36,322 bases of DNA from a virus, in IMG/VR virus record IMGVR_UViG_3300044655_000522, positions 1-36,322 of that record; one strand, written 5' to 3'. Of this stretch, positions 5,276 to 12,501 are shown piece by piece. The notes beneath the pieces are model-generated. The model was given only the letters and a program-made list of their open reading frames with translations. It did no database searches and was not told the origin of the DNA. Each line of letters begins with the position of its first letter. The stretch's first letter is position 1. Both the position numbers and the translations under genes were made by a program.

Positions 5276-5619
5276 CAACTGAACACGCTGAACAGGTCGC
5301 AACCGTTACTTGGTTTCGCTATCAATACCCAAAATATGCCAAATGCTTATGGGCAATTCCTAACGGCGGCGCACGACATATTGGAACAGCCGTCAAGTTA
5401 AAAGCCGAAGGTGTTGTTGCAGGTGTTCCCGATTTGTTTCTTATGATTCCCAAAAATGGTTGGCATGGGATGTTCATTGAAATGAAAATTAAGGGCGGCA
5501 AGTTACAGGAAAACCAAAAAGAATTTATGGGGCTGGCAATTTTGCTTGGGTATCAGTCGGTGGTTTGTTATGGATTTGATGACGCAAAAAACGCCATAAC
5601 TGCTTATTTAAACCCGTAA
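5272..5619 (+). CDS. VRR-NUC domain nuclease
   Basis: 115 residues, the size of stand-alone phage VRR-NUC proteins of the PD-(D/E)XK superfamily. Seen: an early Glu (EHAEQ), the NGGARH segment near 31-36, GVPDLFL with D54, then IEMKIKGG with E70 and K72, and QENQ following. These make a complete metal site. The family cleaves branched or flapped DNA; in phages it is usually next to replication genes, as here, immediately before the presumed origin. Translationally coupled to the HTH gene by ATGA. Confidence 0.85.
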   Translation: MTTEHAEQVATVTWFRYQYPKYAKCLWAIPNGGARHIGTAVKLKAEGVVAGVPDLFLMIPKNGWHGMFIEMKIKGGKLQENQKEFMGLAILLGYQSVVCYGFDDAKNAITAYLNP

Positions 5620-5621
5620 AG

Positions 5622-5706
5622 TTATCCACAGTTTTTAAGTTTACGGCAAAAAGTTATGCACAATCTATCCACAGATTTTAGCCGTTTAATGCACAGGATA
5701 TCCACA
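5622..5706 (+). other. DnaA-box array, probable replication origin
   Basis: Five 9-mers in one orientation match TTATNCACA perfectly or with one mismatch: TTATCCACA at 5622, TTATGCACA at 5654, CTATCCACA at 5665, TAATGCACA at 5687 and ATATCCACA at 5698. Start-to-start distances are 32, 11, 22 and 11, so all boxes lie nearly on the same face of the helix. Downstream to about 5820 are short repeats (AAAACGCG at 5738 and 5748; TTAAAAGTGCC at 5756 and TTAAAGTGCT at 5780; GCTAAAA at 5787 and 5806), then an AT-rich stretch (5821-5860) that could unwind. The region is non-coding and precedes the replication initiator gene. Confidence 0.75.
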
Positions 5707-5831
5707 AGGCGGCAAGGCTACCATATAGCCGACCATTAAAACGCGCCAAAACGCGTTAAAAGTGCCTTGGTGGGCATGATTAAAGTGCTAAAACAGGCAT
5801 TTTTGGCTAAAATGGGGTTGTAAATAAACCC

Positions 5832-5860
5832 TTGCAAAGTTAAATTAGATAAATTAAGAT
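5832..5860 (+). promoter_or_regulatory. Candidate rightward promoter for the replication genes
   Basis: TTGCAA (5832-5837), 17-base spacer, TAAGAT (5855-5860). The -35 and the spacing are the same as in the two leftward promoters. The predicted transcript would begin near 5867, at the 5' side of the long inverted repeat that follows. The -10 is only four of six, so confidence is moderate. Confidence 0.5.
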
Positions 5861-5862
5861 TC

Positions 5863-5960
5863 GCAAATCGGATTGATAAACCGGTTCACTTAAAGGATGT
5901 ATCACAAAATGTTCCAATTTAATTTCTATTCACTAGCGGAAAAAGTATCAATCCGTTTGC
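5863..5960 (+). promoter_or_regulatory. Structured leader with long-range inverted repeat
   Basis: GCAAA-T-CGGATTGATA (5863-5878) is complementary, with one bulged T, to TATCAATCCG-TTTGC (5946-5960). A competing pairing joins AAGGATG (5893-5899, the shine-dalgarno of the small ORF at 5909) with CATCCTT (5960-5966). A further hairpin GCTGGA-CTTATCA-TCCAGC is at 5982-6000. Together with the 33-codon ORF this looks like a leader that can adopt alternative folds. Confidence 0.5.
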
Positions 5961-6010
5961 ATCCTTGCGTGGTTTTTTACTGCTGGACTTATCATCCAGC
6001 CCGCTACTGA
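5909..6010 (+). CDS. Possible leader peptide, 33 aa
   Basis: A 33-codon frame from ATG 5909, with AAAGGA ten bases upstream, ends 12 bases before the HNH gene start. The peptide is rich in aromatic residues and Cys (FQFNFY near the start, VVFYCWTYHP near the end) and does not resemble a known protein. The coding sequence is also part of the inverted repeats of the leader, so its translation could change RNA folding. It may equally be a chance ORF. Confidence 0.4.
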   Translation: MFQFNFYSLAEKVSIRLHPCVVFYCWTYHPARY

Positions 6011-6022
6011 ATAGGAATTGAT

Positions 6023-6445
6023 ATGGCGCAAAAAAATTATTGGCAAAAACTTCAAGACCCAAGATGGCAAAAATTAAGGCTAAAAGCAATGGAAGCCGCA
6101 GATTTTAGTTGTGAAATATGTGGAGATAATGAATCAACTTTAAATGTTCATCATAAAGAATACTTTAAAGGACATGAGCCTTGGGATTATCACATTGGGC
6201 AATTATCTGTTTTATGTGAAGATTGCCATGAAGAACAGCACGATAATTTAGACCTTTTAAAAATTGTTACATCATATTTACCGCTTGATGGTTTTATGAA
6301 TAGAACGGAATGTGCATTTTTGCTGGCTGGGGTTAGTGGATTATCTTATGAATCTGTAATTACAGTTTCATGTTTAAATGAAATTGAATACCATAAAAAA
6401 ATACATACATTGGGCTTAAAAATTAGGAGTAAATTTAATGGCTGA
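6023..6445 (+). CDS. HNH endonuclease-like protein
   Basis: 140 residues. Residues 28-75 form a zinc-stabilised HNH core: C30/C33 and C65/C68 pairs, H43-H44 in NVHHKEY, the PWDY segment and H69/H73 in CHEEQH. An N-terminal basic helix (YWQKLQDPRWQKLRLKAME) is typical of this group. The C-terminal 65 residues are helical and of unknown role. It begins the replication operon, overlapping the initiator gene by 8 bases. Such proteins in phage replication regions nick or cut DNA; the exact target cannot be told. Confidence 0.75.
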   Translation: MAQKNYWQKLQDPRWQKLRLKAMEAADFSCEICGDNESTLNVHHKEYFKGHEPWDYHIGQLSVLCEDCHEEQHDNLDLLKIVTSYLPLDGFMNRTECAFLLAGVSGLSYESVITVSCLNEIEYHKKIHTLGLKIRSKFNG

Positions 6446-7118
6446 ACGCAGAATGTTTGCAAAAACTATCATTGATAGCGATGCTTTTTTAGATATGCCT
6501 TGTTCTACCCAATCATTATATTTTCATTTATCAATGCGTGCCGATGATGATGGATTTATAAATAACGCTAAAAAAATACAACGAATGATTGGATGTGCGG
6601 ATGATGATTTAAAGATATTACTGGCAAAGAATTTTGTCATACCATTTGAAAGTGGTGTATGTGTAATTAAGCATTGGAAGATTCATAATTTAATTCAAAA
6701 AGACCGATATAAACCTAGCGTTTACATAGATGAAAAGGCTAAATTGTCTTTAAAAGATAACAATGTTTACACAATGGAAACACAATGTTTCCAAGATGTT
6801 TCCAAAGTGGAATCACAGGTTAGGTTAGGTCAGTCAAGTTTAGTTGAGGTAAGTAAAGTTAATCGCGCAAATGCGCTTGATGTAGAATTTGAACAATTTT
6901 GGAAAGCATACCCAAAGAAAAAAGATAAGCAGAAAGCAAAACAAGCATGGCTTAAACAAAGACCGCCATTAGATGATGTTTTGTTTGCATTGTCTTGGCA
7001 AAGGGAATCTGCTGATTGGAAAAAGGAAGATGGAAAGTATATCAAGCACCCCGAACGGTATTTAAACGCTGGCAGTTGGCAAGATGAACAGCCCGTTATT
7101 GATATAAACCCATTTTAG
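6438..7118 (+). CDS. Phage replication initiator (replisome organiser-like)
   Basis: 226 residues. Residues 1-90 (ERRMFAKTIIDSDAFLDMP, then SLYFHLSMRADDDGF and KIQRMIG) match the winged-helix N-terminal domain of phage replication proteins that bind the origin. Residues 145-215 carry the FWKAYPKKKDKQKAKQAW and KYIKHPERYLNAGSWQDE motifs typical of the C-terminal domain. A variable linker joins them. A strong AGGAG precedes the start. The gene lies about 730 bases after the DnaA-box array and immediately before a helicase-loader-like gene, the usual O/P-like pairing. Confidence 0.85.
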   Translation: MAERRMFAKTIIDSDAFLDMPCSTQSLYFHLSMRADDDGFINNAKKIQRMIGCADDDLKILLAKNFVIPFESGVCVIKHWKIHNLIQKDRYKPSVYIDEKAKLSLKDNNVYTMETQCFQDVSKVESQVRLGQSSLVEVSKVNRANALDVEFEQFWKAYPKKKDKQKAKQAWLKQRPPLDDVLFALSWQRESADWKKEDGKYIKHPERYLNAGSWQDEQPVIDINPF

Positions 7119-7126
7119 GAAACTAT

Positions 7127-7549
7127 ATGACCGATTTAGACAAATTAGCATTTAAAGACATGATTGTTGCCGTCTTTGCTATCTACAACAAACCACCACC
7201 CGAAAAGGAAATGTTAAGGATTTGGTTTCATAAACTATCACGCTTTGATTTTAGCGTTGTAGCAAAAGCCCTTGATGTATGGACAGACACACCAAACAAG
7301 TTGCCACAACCTGCTGACATTATTGCCCTATGCAAACCAAGGGAAGATGTTTACTTTGCATTGCCATCGCCTGTCAATTACGCAGAAAACAAAAAGCACA
7401 TAGAAGAATTAAACACATTTGTTGCTAAAAAACTTAAACCTAAGACTGACCATAAGGCATGGGCAAAACGAATTATTGCTAATCCGCAGAATTTTCCCGA
7501 AATAAGTTTGAAATACGCACAGGAAGCAATGCAACATGAAATGGCTTAA
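7127..7549 (+). CDS. Putative helicase loader / replication protein P-like
   Basis: 140 residues with a helical N-terminal region (FKDMIVAVFAIYNKPPPEKEMLRIWFHKLSRFDFSVV) and the LPQPADIIALC motif, a pattern found in phage proteins that follow the replication initiator and are thought to recruit the host DnaB helicase. The C-terminal segment (DHKAWAKRIIANP) resembles the tail of the same group. Start after AGGAAACTAT. The role is inferred from pattern and position; no ATPase motif is present. Confidence 0.65.
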   Translation: MTDLDKLAFKDMIVAVFAIYNKPPPEKEMLRIWFHKLSRFDFSVVAKALDVWTDTPNKLPQPADIIALCKPREDVYFALPSPVNYAENKKHIEELNTFVAKKLKPKTDHKAWAKRIIANPQNFPEISLKYAQEAMQHEMA

Positions 7550-7712
7550 ATTGGACAACTATTGCCTTAAATCGGGCGAATGGTTTATTGCTAAGTATTA
7601 CAAAGCGGATGGAACGGTTAAATACGGGCTTTCACAACGCAATGATAATCACGGATATTTTGATACCGCAAAGGAAGCCAAGGAATTGGCTGAAAGGTTA
7701 AATAATGACTAA
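7536..7712 (+). CDS. Small hypothetical protein, 58 aa
   Basis: A 58-codon frame overlapping the previous gene by 14 bases and the next by 8. The composition looks protein-like (WFIAKYYKADGTVKYGLS, then YFDTAKEAKELAERL): a beta hairpin followed by a helix, reminiscent of small AP2-like or phage integrase-N-like mini domains but too short to assign. It has no strong shine-dalgarno and is probably coupled to the gene before. Confidence 0.6.
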   Translation: MKWLKLDNYCLKSGEWFIAKYYKADGTVKYGLSQRNDNHGYFDTAKEAKELAERLNND

Positions 7713-8061
7713 AGACGAAGCATTAAAGATGGCGATTGAAGCAATGGAAACGGCAGATGCAATCGTATGGGAATTTGGTGGCGTTGCTTATGAAAAATTA
7801 CAAGAAGCATTGAAGATTTGCAAAGAAGCACTAGAACCTGAACCTATGACAACAACAGATGTAATAACTTGCAAAATGGCAGGTAAATGTTGCATGACAG
7901 GTGAGGCACTAGAACAACCAGCATGGCAAGGATTAACGGATAATGAAAAGTTATCAAGTATTCGTAAATGGGCTGAAAACAATACTATGAGAGGTCAAGA
8001 GTTAATTGGATTATGTGATTCTATTGAACAAGCATTAAAGGAAAAAAATGGCAAAATGTAA
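7705..8061 (+). CDS. Hypothetical protein, 118 aa
   Basis: 118 residues, mainly helical. It opens with TKDEALKMAIEAME and has a KICKEALEPEP region, a pattern shared by many short phage proteins of unknown function in early operons. The middle has a Cys cluster (CKMAGKCCMTG) and the end another helix. Overlaps the preceding gene by 8 bases and the following NinB-like gene by 14. No function assigned. Confidence 0.7.
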   Translation: MTKDEALKMAIEAMETADAIVWEFGGVAYEKLQEALKICKEALEPEPMTTTDVITCKMAGKCCMTGEALEQPAWQGLTDNEKLSSIRKWAENNTMRGQELIGLCDSIEQALKEKNGKM

Positions 8062-8353
8062 AGAATGTGGGCAAGAACCTAAACGGTCATTGCCGCAGAA
8101 CAACCGATTGCATTTATTGTTTACTGAAATTGCCGCCAATGTGCCTGCCGCCGATGGGCTTTATCATAACTATCATTGGTGGAAAATTATGTTTAAAGAT
8201 AGATGGCTTGGCTATAATGAATACAAAACATCAAATGGAAAAGTGATTACCCAATTAAAATCAACGGCTGATTGCAATGTGGCTGAATTAAATGATTTTA
8301 TGGCGCGTGTTGAACGATGGGCGGCTGAACACAATATATGGTTACAAGACTAA
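8048..8353 (+). CDS. NinB-like recombination mediator
   Basis: 101 residues. The segment KRSLPQNNRLHLLFTEIAANV, the aromatic WWKIMFKDRWLG patch and the end FMARVERWAAEHNIWL match the pattern of phage NinB/Orf proteins (S-x-x-QN near the start, E-x-W-K-x-x-F in the middle, A-E-H-x-x-x-W at the end). NinB of lambda binds single-stranded DNA and helps strand exchange with Red or host proteins. A short CKECGQE motif precedes the domain. Followed directly by a Ref-like nuclease gene. Start after AAGGA. Confidence 0.7.
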   Translation: MAKCKECGQEPKRSLPQNNRLHLLFTEIAANVPAADGLYHNYHWWKIMFKDRWLGYNEYKTSNGKVITQLKSTADCNVAELNDFMARVERWAAEHNIWLQD

Positions 8354-8644
8354 ATGACAAAAGCAGAACGGCAACACTTTGATAAATTAAGCCAAATCGG
8401 ATGTATTGTTTGCCACCGTGAGGGGTTAGGTTATACAATGCCACACATACATCACATTAGGCATGGGGTTGGGTTATCCCAACGCAGTCATTTTCTATTA
8501 GCCATACCCTTATGCCCCTTGCATCATACTAACGGCGGACACGGCGTTGCATTGCACGCAGGACAAAAGACATTTGAAGCCAAATATGGCACAGAATCAG
8601 AATTGCTTGAACATACAACAAAGATTTTAAGGGGCGAAATATGA
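8354..8644 (+). CDS. Ref-like HNH nuclease
   Basis: 96 residues with the arrangement of the Ref family (RecA-dependent nuclease of phage P1): C17/C20 in GCIVC, H33-H34 in the HIHHIRHG segment, C54 with H57-H58 in IPLCPLHHTN, then the characteristic LH-x-G-x-x-x-F motif (H68, F74). It starts at the stop of the NinB-like gene and overlaps the next start by ATGA. P1 Ref cuts DNA within RecA-made displacement loops; small homologues beside NinB are likely to process recombination intermediates. Confidence 0.75.
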   Translation: MTKAERQHFDKLSQIGCIVCHREGLGYTMPHIHHIRHGVGLSQRSHFLLAIPLCPLHHTNGGHGVALHAGQKTFEAKYGTESELLEHTTKILRGEI

Positions 8645-9027
8645 AACAAACATTTAGCATTAACGAAGCGCAGGTAACAGTTGGTTCGTTCTTTTTAACG
8701 CTATTGCACGCGGCAACCAACACACACATATTGCACTTGCAATCACGCAGTTACAGCGAACACCAAGCATTAGGTTCATTCTATGAAGAATTAGTTGAAT
8801 TGACCGATGGCTTAATTGAATCATGCCAAGGCAAACATGGCATTGTGCAATATCCTGTTGAATATACAAAACCTGCCGACACAGGCTTATTAGAATTAAC
8901 CAACCTATCAGCCTACATTACGGTCAATCGTTTGGTTATTGGCAATGACAGCGAATTGCAAAACGAAGTTGATACTATTATGAATCTTATCAACAGCACC
9001 ATTTATAAATTAACATTTTTAAAATAA
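8641..9027 (+). CDS. DUF5856-like, Dps/ferritin-type helical protein
   Basis: 128 residues, all helical. Residues 15-60 (FFLTLLHAATNTHILHLQSRSYSEHQALG) and the later ELVELTDGLIESCQGKHG segment recall a family of phage proteins with a Dps-like helix pattern (H-x-x-x-H...E spacing). I call it DUF5856-like from memory of that pattern. Whether it binds metal or DNA is unknown; the His and Glu placement is compatible with a small metal site. Overlaps the Ref-like gene by ATGA. Confidence 0.55.
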   Translation: MKQTFSINEAQVTVGSFFLTLLHAATNTHILHLQSRSYSEHQALGSFYEELVELTDGLIESCQGKHGIVQYPVEYTKPADTGLLELTNLSAYITVNRLVIGNDSELQNEVDTIMNLINSTIYKLTFLK

Positions 9028-9037
9028 GGGGAACATT

Positions 9038-9232
9038 ATGAAAGAAGTTCAAGCCGCAGTTAAACAACTTGTTAGCACATACCGTAGCATTGATGAAGAT
9101 GCTAAGCGTTATACACTTGACCCTGCCGATGTAGCAAAAGCATTAGCAGATGCTAAAGACGGTTCAGTTGAACAAACTGTTTTGTTAGTATTAGCCAAAC
9201 TTAATCCAGTTGCCGACAGTTCCAAAAAATAA
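9038..9232 (+). CDS. Hypothetical protein, 64 aa
   Basis: 64 residues, helical and acidic, with a good GGGG-containing shine-dalgarno before the ATG at 9038. The pattern DPADVAKALADAKDGSVEQTVLLVLAKL suggests a compact helical domain. No family recognised. The end overlaps the start of the next HNH gene by 23 bases. Confidence 0.65.
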   Translation: MKEVQAAVKQLVSTYRSIDEDAKRYTLDPADVAKALADAKDGSVEQTVLLVLAKLNPVADSSKK

Positions 9233-9623
9233 TAAGTGCCGTGAGTTAGGGTGCAACAATCCCAAAACAACACGGTCTTGTTTTTGCAATGAACATGGCG
9301 GTGGCATAACGGATAAGGGTAAGGCTAACAGCAAACTATATTCAAGTGTCGCTTGGAAAAAGCAACGCACAATACAGTTAAGCCAACAGCCGTTATGTGC
9401 AGGTTGTTTATGTGCAGGTAAGATAGTGCAGGCGGAACATATAGACCATGTGTTTCCGCATAGGCAGAACAACGATAAGTTTAAACGCAACATCTATCAG
9501 TCTTTATGCCAATCTTGCCACACATTAAAGACACAGATGGAATCGCATGGGCAATACCTGTATTACACAAGAGATGGAGTGCATACCTACACGGATGCCG
9601 ATTACAATACAATAGTTGGATAA
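9210..9623 (+). CDS. HNH endonuclease of the terminase-associated type
   Basis: About 137 residues. An N-terminal Cys4-type ribbon (C10, C15, C24, C26/H29) precedes the HNH core: C63/C66 in PLCAGC, then AEHIDHVFPH with H77, D79 and H80, N94, and C100/C103-H104 with K107. HNH proteins of this type next to P27-type terminases are known in cos phages, where they are needed with the terminase to cut concatemers. The only workable start is a TTG at 9210, since a stop lies just upstream. Confidence 0.8.
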   Translation: MPTVPKNNKCRELGCNNPKTTRSCFCNEHGGGITDKGKANSKLYSSVAWKKQRTIQLSQQPLCAGCLCAGKIVQAEHIDHVFPHRQNNDKFKRNIYQSLCQSCHTLKTQMESHGQYLYYTRDGVHTYTDADYNTIVG

Positions 9624-9626
9624 GAC

Positions 9627-10064
9627 ATGACACATAAAGCACGCAGTAAACTAAGGATAGACAAATCAACGCGCACACGACAAGCAATCATAGACGCTTG
9701 CCATTACGATATATTAACTATCAGACAAATTGCAGAACGATTAGGCATACCATGTCAAGGCATTAACATCCACCTGCTTAACCTAGTTGAAGATGGCTAC
9801 TTATCTAAACATGAACGGGTTACTAAATATAACGGTCAATGGGCTTGCGGTTACACATCAATCAGCGATGAACCTTATGTGTGGAAATACCGCGACCCAA
9901 GTAAGAACATAGAAGAACCTATTGAAGAACCAGTTGCGATGCCTACTAACATGGACATAGGCTTAATGATTAAATTAGGTTACACCAACATCATTCCACG
10001 CGCAGGCAAGGTTCATCAAGGGTTTATGACCAATAACGGCAAAAAACACGCGATAAACGAATAA
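9627..10064 (+). CDS. Winged-helix DNA-binding protein
   Basis: 145 residues. Residues 17-62 (RQAIIDACHYDILTIRQIAERLG, then INIHLLNLVEDGYL) form a clear winged-helix domain of the ArsR/MarR-like shape. The rest has a beta segment and a Pro/Glu-rich linker (EEPIEEPVAMP). It is the last gene before the palindrome-rich segment and the packaging genes, so it could be a late-gene regulator or bind the packaging region; this is inference from position. Confidence 0.65.
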   Translation: MTHKARSKLRIDKSTRTRQAIIDACHYDILTIRQIAERLGIPCQGINIHLLNLVEDGYLSKHERVTKYNGQWACGYTSISDEPYVWKYRDPSKNIEEPIEEPVAMPTNMDIGLMIKLGYTNIIPRAGKVHQGFMTNNGKKHAINE

Positions 10065-10072
10065 CTTAAACT

Positions 10073-10156
10073 TTAGGGGTATCCCTAACAAGCAAACGGG
10101 AACACAATCGTTCGCAAAACGATTTTAAAATGGGGGGTAGTTTCAGGGAATTCCCT
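10073..10156. other. Palindrome-rich segment upstream of terminase (candidate cos / terminase-binding region)
   Basis: Two copies of AGGG-N4-CCCTAA occur exactly 70 bases apart (10075 and 10145). The first is extended to TTAGGG-GTAT-CCCTAA (10073-10088), the second is a perfect 12-bp palindrome AGGGAATTCCCT (10145-10156). Between them AATCGTT-CGCAA-AACGATT forms a hairpin (10106-10124). The non-coding gap lies between a DNA-binding protein gene and the small terminase gene, the usual place for cos in HK97-type phages. Confidence 0.5.
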
Positions 10157-10175
10157 AAACGCAAAAGGAAAAGAC

Positions 10176-10643
10176 ATGACAAAGAAAACATTACCATCAA
10201 ATTTACGCATTGTTCGTTCAACGGATAAGGAAGTTGTGTTGCCTGAAAAAATCCGCGCAAGGATTCCGCAGGCTGATTGGTTGGAAAACCCCGATGCGTG
10301 GAACGCAAGCAAGTTCATTAAGGAAACATCCGATTTCATGTATGACATTTACGGGATTGACGCTGACCAAGACAAACATTTGCTTGCGATGTTGGCTGAC
10401 CAAATTTCCATGTATGTTGAAGCCAAAAAAGGTGTGGCGCGTGAGGGCTTAATAACTGAATTTAATGGCGGCGTTACTAAAGGCGCAAACATTTACTTTT
10501 CAATTATGAAAGAAACATTAAGCAAGATTGTAGTGTTGATGAATGAATTAGGATTAACGCCAAAAGGTCGTTTAAACAAAACATCAAACAACACAGGTTC
10601 TTATAACGATTTATTGGCAGGCGTTAAAGTTACCAAAAAATGA
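10176..10643 (+). CDS. Terminase small subunit, P27 family
   Basis: 155 residues. The central helices and the MKETLSKIVVLMNELGLTPKGR segment (residues about 110-132) fit the P27 family, where the LGLTP-x-x-R motif is the hallmark. It recognises phage DNA and presents it to the large subunit. Shine-dalgarno AAAAGGAAAAG before the ATG. It directly precedes a 65-residue gene and the large terminase, and its own upstream gap holds two related palindromes. Confidence 0.85.
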   Translation: MTKKTLPSNLRIVRSTDKEVVLPEKIRARIPQADWLENPDAWNASKFIKETSDFMYDIYGIDADQDKHLLAMLADQISMYVEAKKGVAREGLITEFNGGVTKGANIYFSIMKETLSKIVVLMNELGLTPKGRLNKTSNNTGSYNDLLAGVKVTKK

Positions 10644-10837
10644 AACACCCCAATAAAAAAGTAGAAGCCATTCGCAAGGAATATGCGTGGGCTTTAATGT
10701 CGCGCAAACGCAAGGCGGTTAAATCAGCATTTTATTATTGGGTTGGCGATACCAATCAGATAGAAAAAATTAACATGACACAAAATGATTTGCTAACTGC
10801 AATTGCAACTATTAGGCAAAGTGGCATAAAAATATGA
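10640..10837 (+). CDS. Small hypothetical basic protein, 65 aa
   Basis: 65 residues, basic and helical (EAIRKEYAWALMSRKRKAVKSAFYYWVG). It overlaps both terminase genes by ATGA, so it is made in step with them. No family recognised. Small genes between terminase subunits are unusual enough to suggest an accessory packaging role, but there is no direct evidence. Confidence 0.65.
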   Translation: MKHPNKKVEAIRKEYAWALMSRKRKAVKSAFYYWVGDTNQIEKINMTQNDLLTAIATIRQSGIKI

Positions 10838-12492
10838 AACTTGAAGATGGTATTTTTTACGCAATAGATGTAGTCAAAGGCAATACAACTGTTTGCAACA
10901 ATGTCAAACTTGCCTGTCAGCGATTCCTTGACCAGTTAGAAAACAAGCATTGGGAATATGAATTTGTTGCCGACTATGTGGAACATATTTTAAAATTCTT
11001 TGGCACACTTAAACACACCAAAGGCGCGGATGCAGGCAAACCGCTAATCCTTGAACCGTTTCAAATCTTTGCCCTTTGTGCCATCTATGGATTCCGTAGT
11101 AAAAAAGACCATGAAAAGCGGATGGTAACGGATGTCATTATTTTTATTCCACGCAAAGCAGGTAAATCAACATTTACCGCAGGCATAAGCCTTTACGAAT
11201 TGCAGTTTGGTGAAACGGGTGCTGAAGTGTTTACTTTGGCAACTAACCGTGAACAAGCAACCATTGTGTTTGATGCCGCCAAAGGATTTGTTGATAATAT
11301 GCCGACTGAAGTTAAGAATGTGTTTGATGTTAGCAAATACGAAATTAAAAAGACTAGCGATGCACAATCCATGTTTAAAGCCTTATCACGCGACAATAAA
11401 AAATCAGGCGATGGTAAGAACGCCAGTTGTTGCATCATAGACGAATCAGCCCAAATTCACGATAGGAACAGCATTGAAGTGATTCATTCGGGTATGGTTG
11501 CCCGTAAAAATCCATTGCGAATTTACATAACAACGGCATCTTTTACTAAAGACACCAAGTTTTATGAAGATATGCAAATGTTTGAATCCATGTTGCATGG
11601 CGAAGCGACTGATAATCCGCGTTGGTTTGGGCTTTTATATGGGCTTGACCCACAAGATGATTGGCGCGACCCAACAACATGGGCAAAGGCTAACCCTATG
11701 CACGGCATTAGCATTTATCAGGAAGCCATTGCCGAACGGTGCGAACAAGCAAAGTTAAAGCCTGCCGCATTAAATGAATTCTTATGCAAAACTCTTAATG
11801 TTTATGTGTCCGCAAATAGCGCATGGCTTGACCGTAAGTATTGGGATGAAAGCGTTGGTGCAAGTAAACCCGAACCTGAATCAGTATTTATAGGCTTTGA
11901 CCTTGCCGCCACACGCGATTTAAACGCTGTCTGCACGCTTAAACGATACAGCAATGAAGATTACCATGCGGAGTTTAAGTTTTTCTTGCCTGAAGATGGA
12001 TTGGCTTTAGTGCCTACACATTACCGCGATATATTTGACCAAGCCGTTCGTTCAGGCATTTTGCACATTACCGAGGGGAATGTAATGGATGACCGTGAAA
12101 TTAGCGATTATATAAAAAGTCAAGCGACACTTTACAATATCAAAGAAGTTGGCTATGATGCTTATAACGCCGCATCTTTAATTGCGCGTTTACACGATGC
12201 AGGCATACCAGTTAAAAAAGTTGGTCAAGGAATGGCGGTTTTATCAAACCCATCCAAACACATTGAAAAACTGGTAATGTCGCAATTCATAAGACACGAT
12301 GGCAACCCATTTGTAGGTTGGCAGTTAGGCAACTGCGAAGTTTATGAAGATGTAAACGGGAACATCAAGGTGCGTAAGAACGAAGCGGATAAATCAGCAA
12401 AAGTTGATGGCATTATTGCCTTAATTATCGCAATGCACTGTTCACTTGATAATCCTTTGGCTTCATCATCATACGGTTTCCGTAGTTTATAA
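10834..12492 (+). CDS. Terminase large subunit, HK97-type (Terminase_1)
   Basis: 552 residues, the usual size. ATPase domain: Walker A PRKAGKST at 106-113 and Walker B CCIIDES with D203-E204, followed by the YITTASF coupling motif near 231-237. Nuclease domain: FDLAATRDLNAV with D356, a YDAYNA motif and a late acidic residue in KVDGIIALI, as expected of the RNase H-like fold. It pumps DNA into proheads and cuts concatemers. Coupled to the preceding small gene by ATGA; portal follows after 9 bases. Confidence 0.95.
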   Translation: MKLEDGIFYAIDVVKGNTTVCNNVKLACQRFLDQLENKHWEYEFVADYVEHILKFFGTLKHTKGADAGKPLILEPFQIFALCAIYGFRSKKDHEKRMVTDVIIFIPRKAGKSTFTAGISLYELQFGETGAEVFTLATNREQATIVFDAAKGFVDNMPTEVKNVFDVSKYEIKKTSDAQSMFKALSRDNKKSGDGKNASCCIIDESAQIHDRNSIEVIHSGMVARKNPLRIYITTASFTKDTKFYEDMQMFESMLHGEATDNPRWFGLLYGLDPQDDWRDPTTWAKANPMHGISIYQEAIAERCEQAKLKPAALNEFLCKTLNVYVSANSAWLDRKYWDESVGASKPEPESVFIGFDLAATRDLNAVCTLKRYSNEDYHAEFKFFLPEDGLALVPTHYRDIFDQAVRSGILHITEGNVMDDREISDYIKSQATLYNIKEVGYDAYNAASLIARLHDAGIPVKKVGQGMAVLSNPSKHIEKLVMSQFIRHDGNPFVGWQLGNCEVYEDVNGNIKVRKNEADKSAKVDGIIALIIAMHCSLDNPLASSSYGFRSL

Positions 12493-12501
12493 AGGATTAA
12501 C

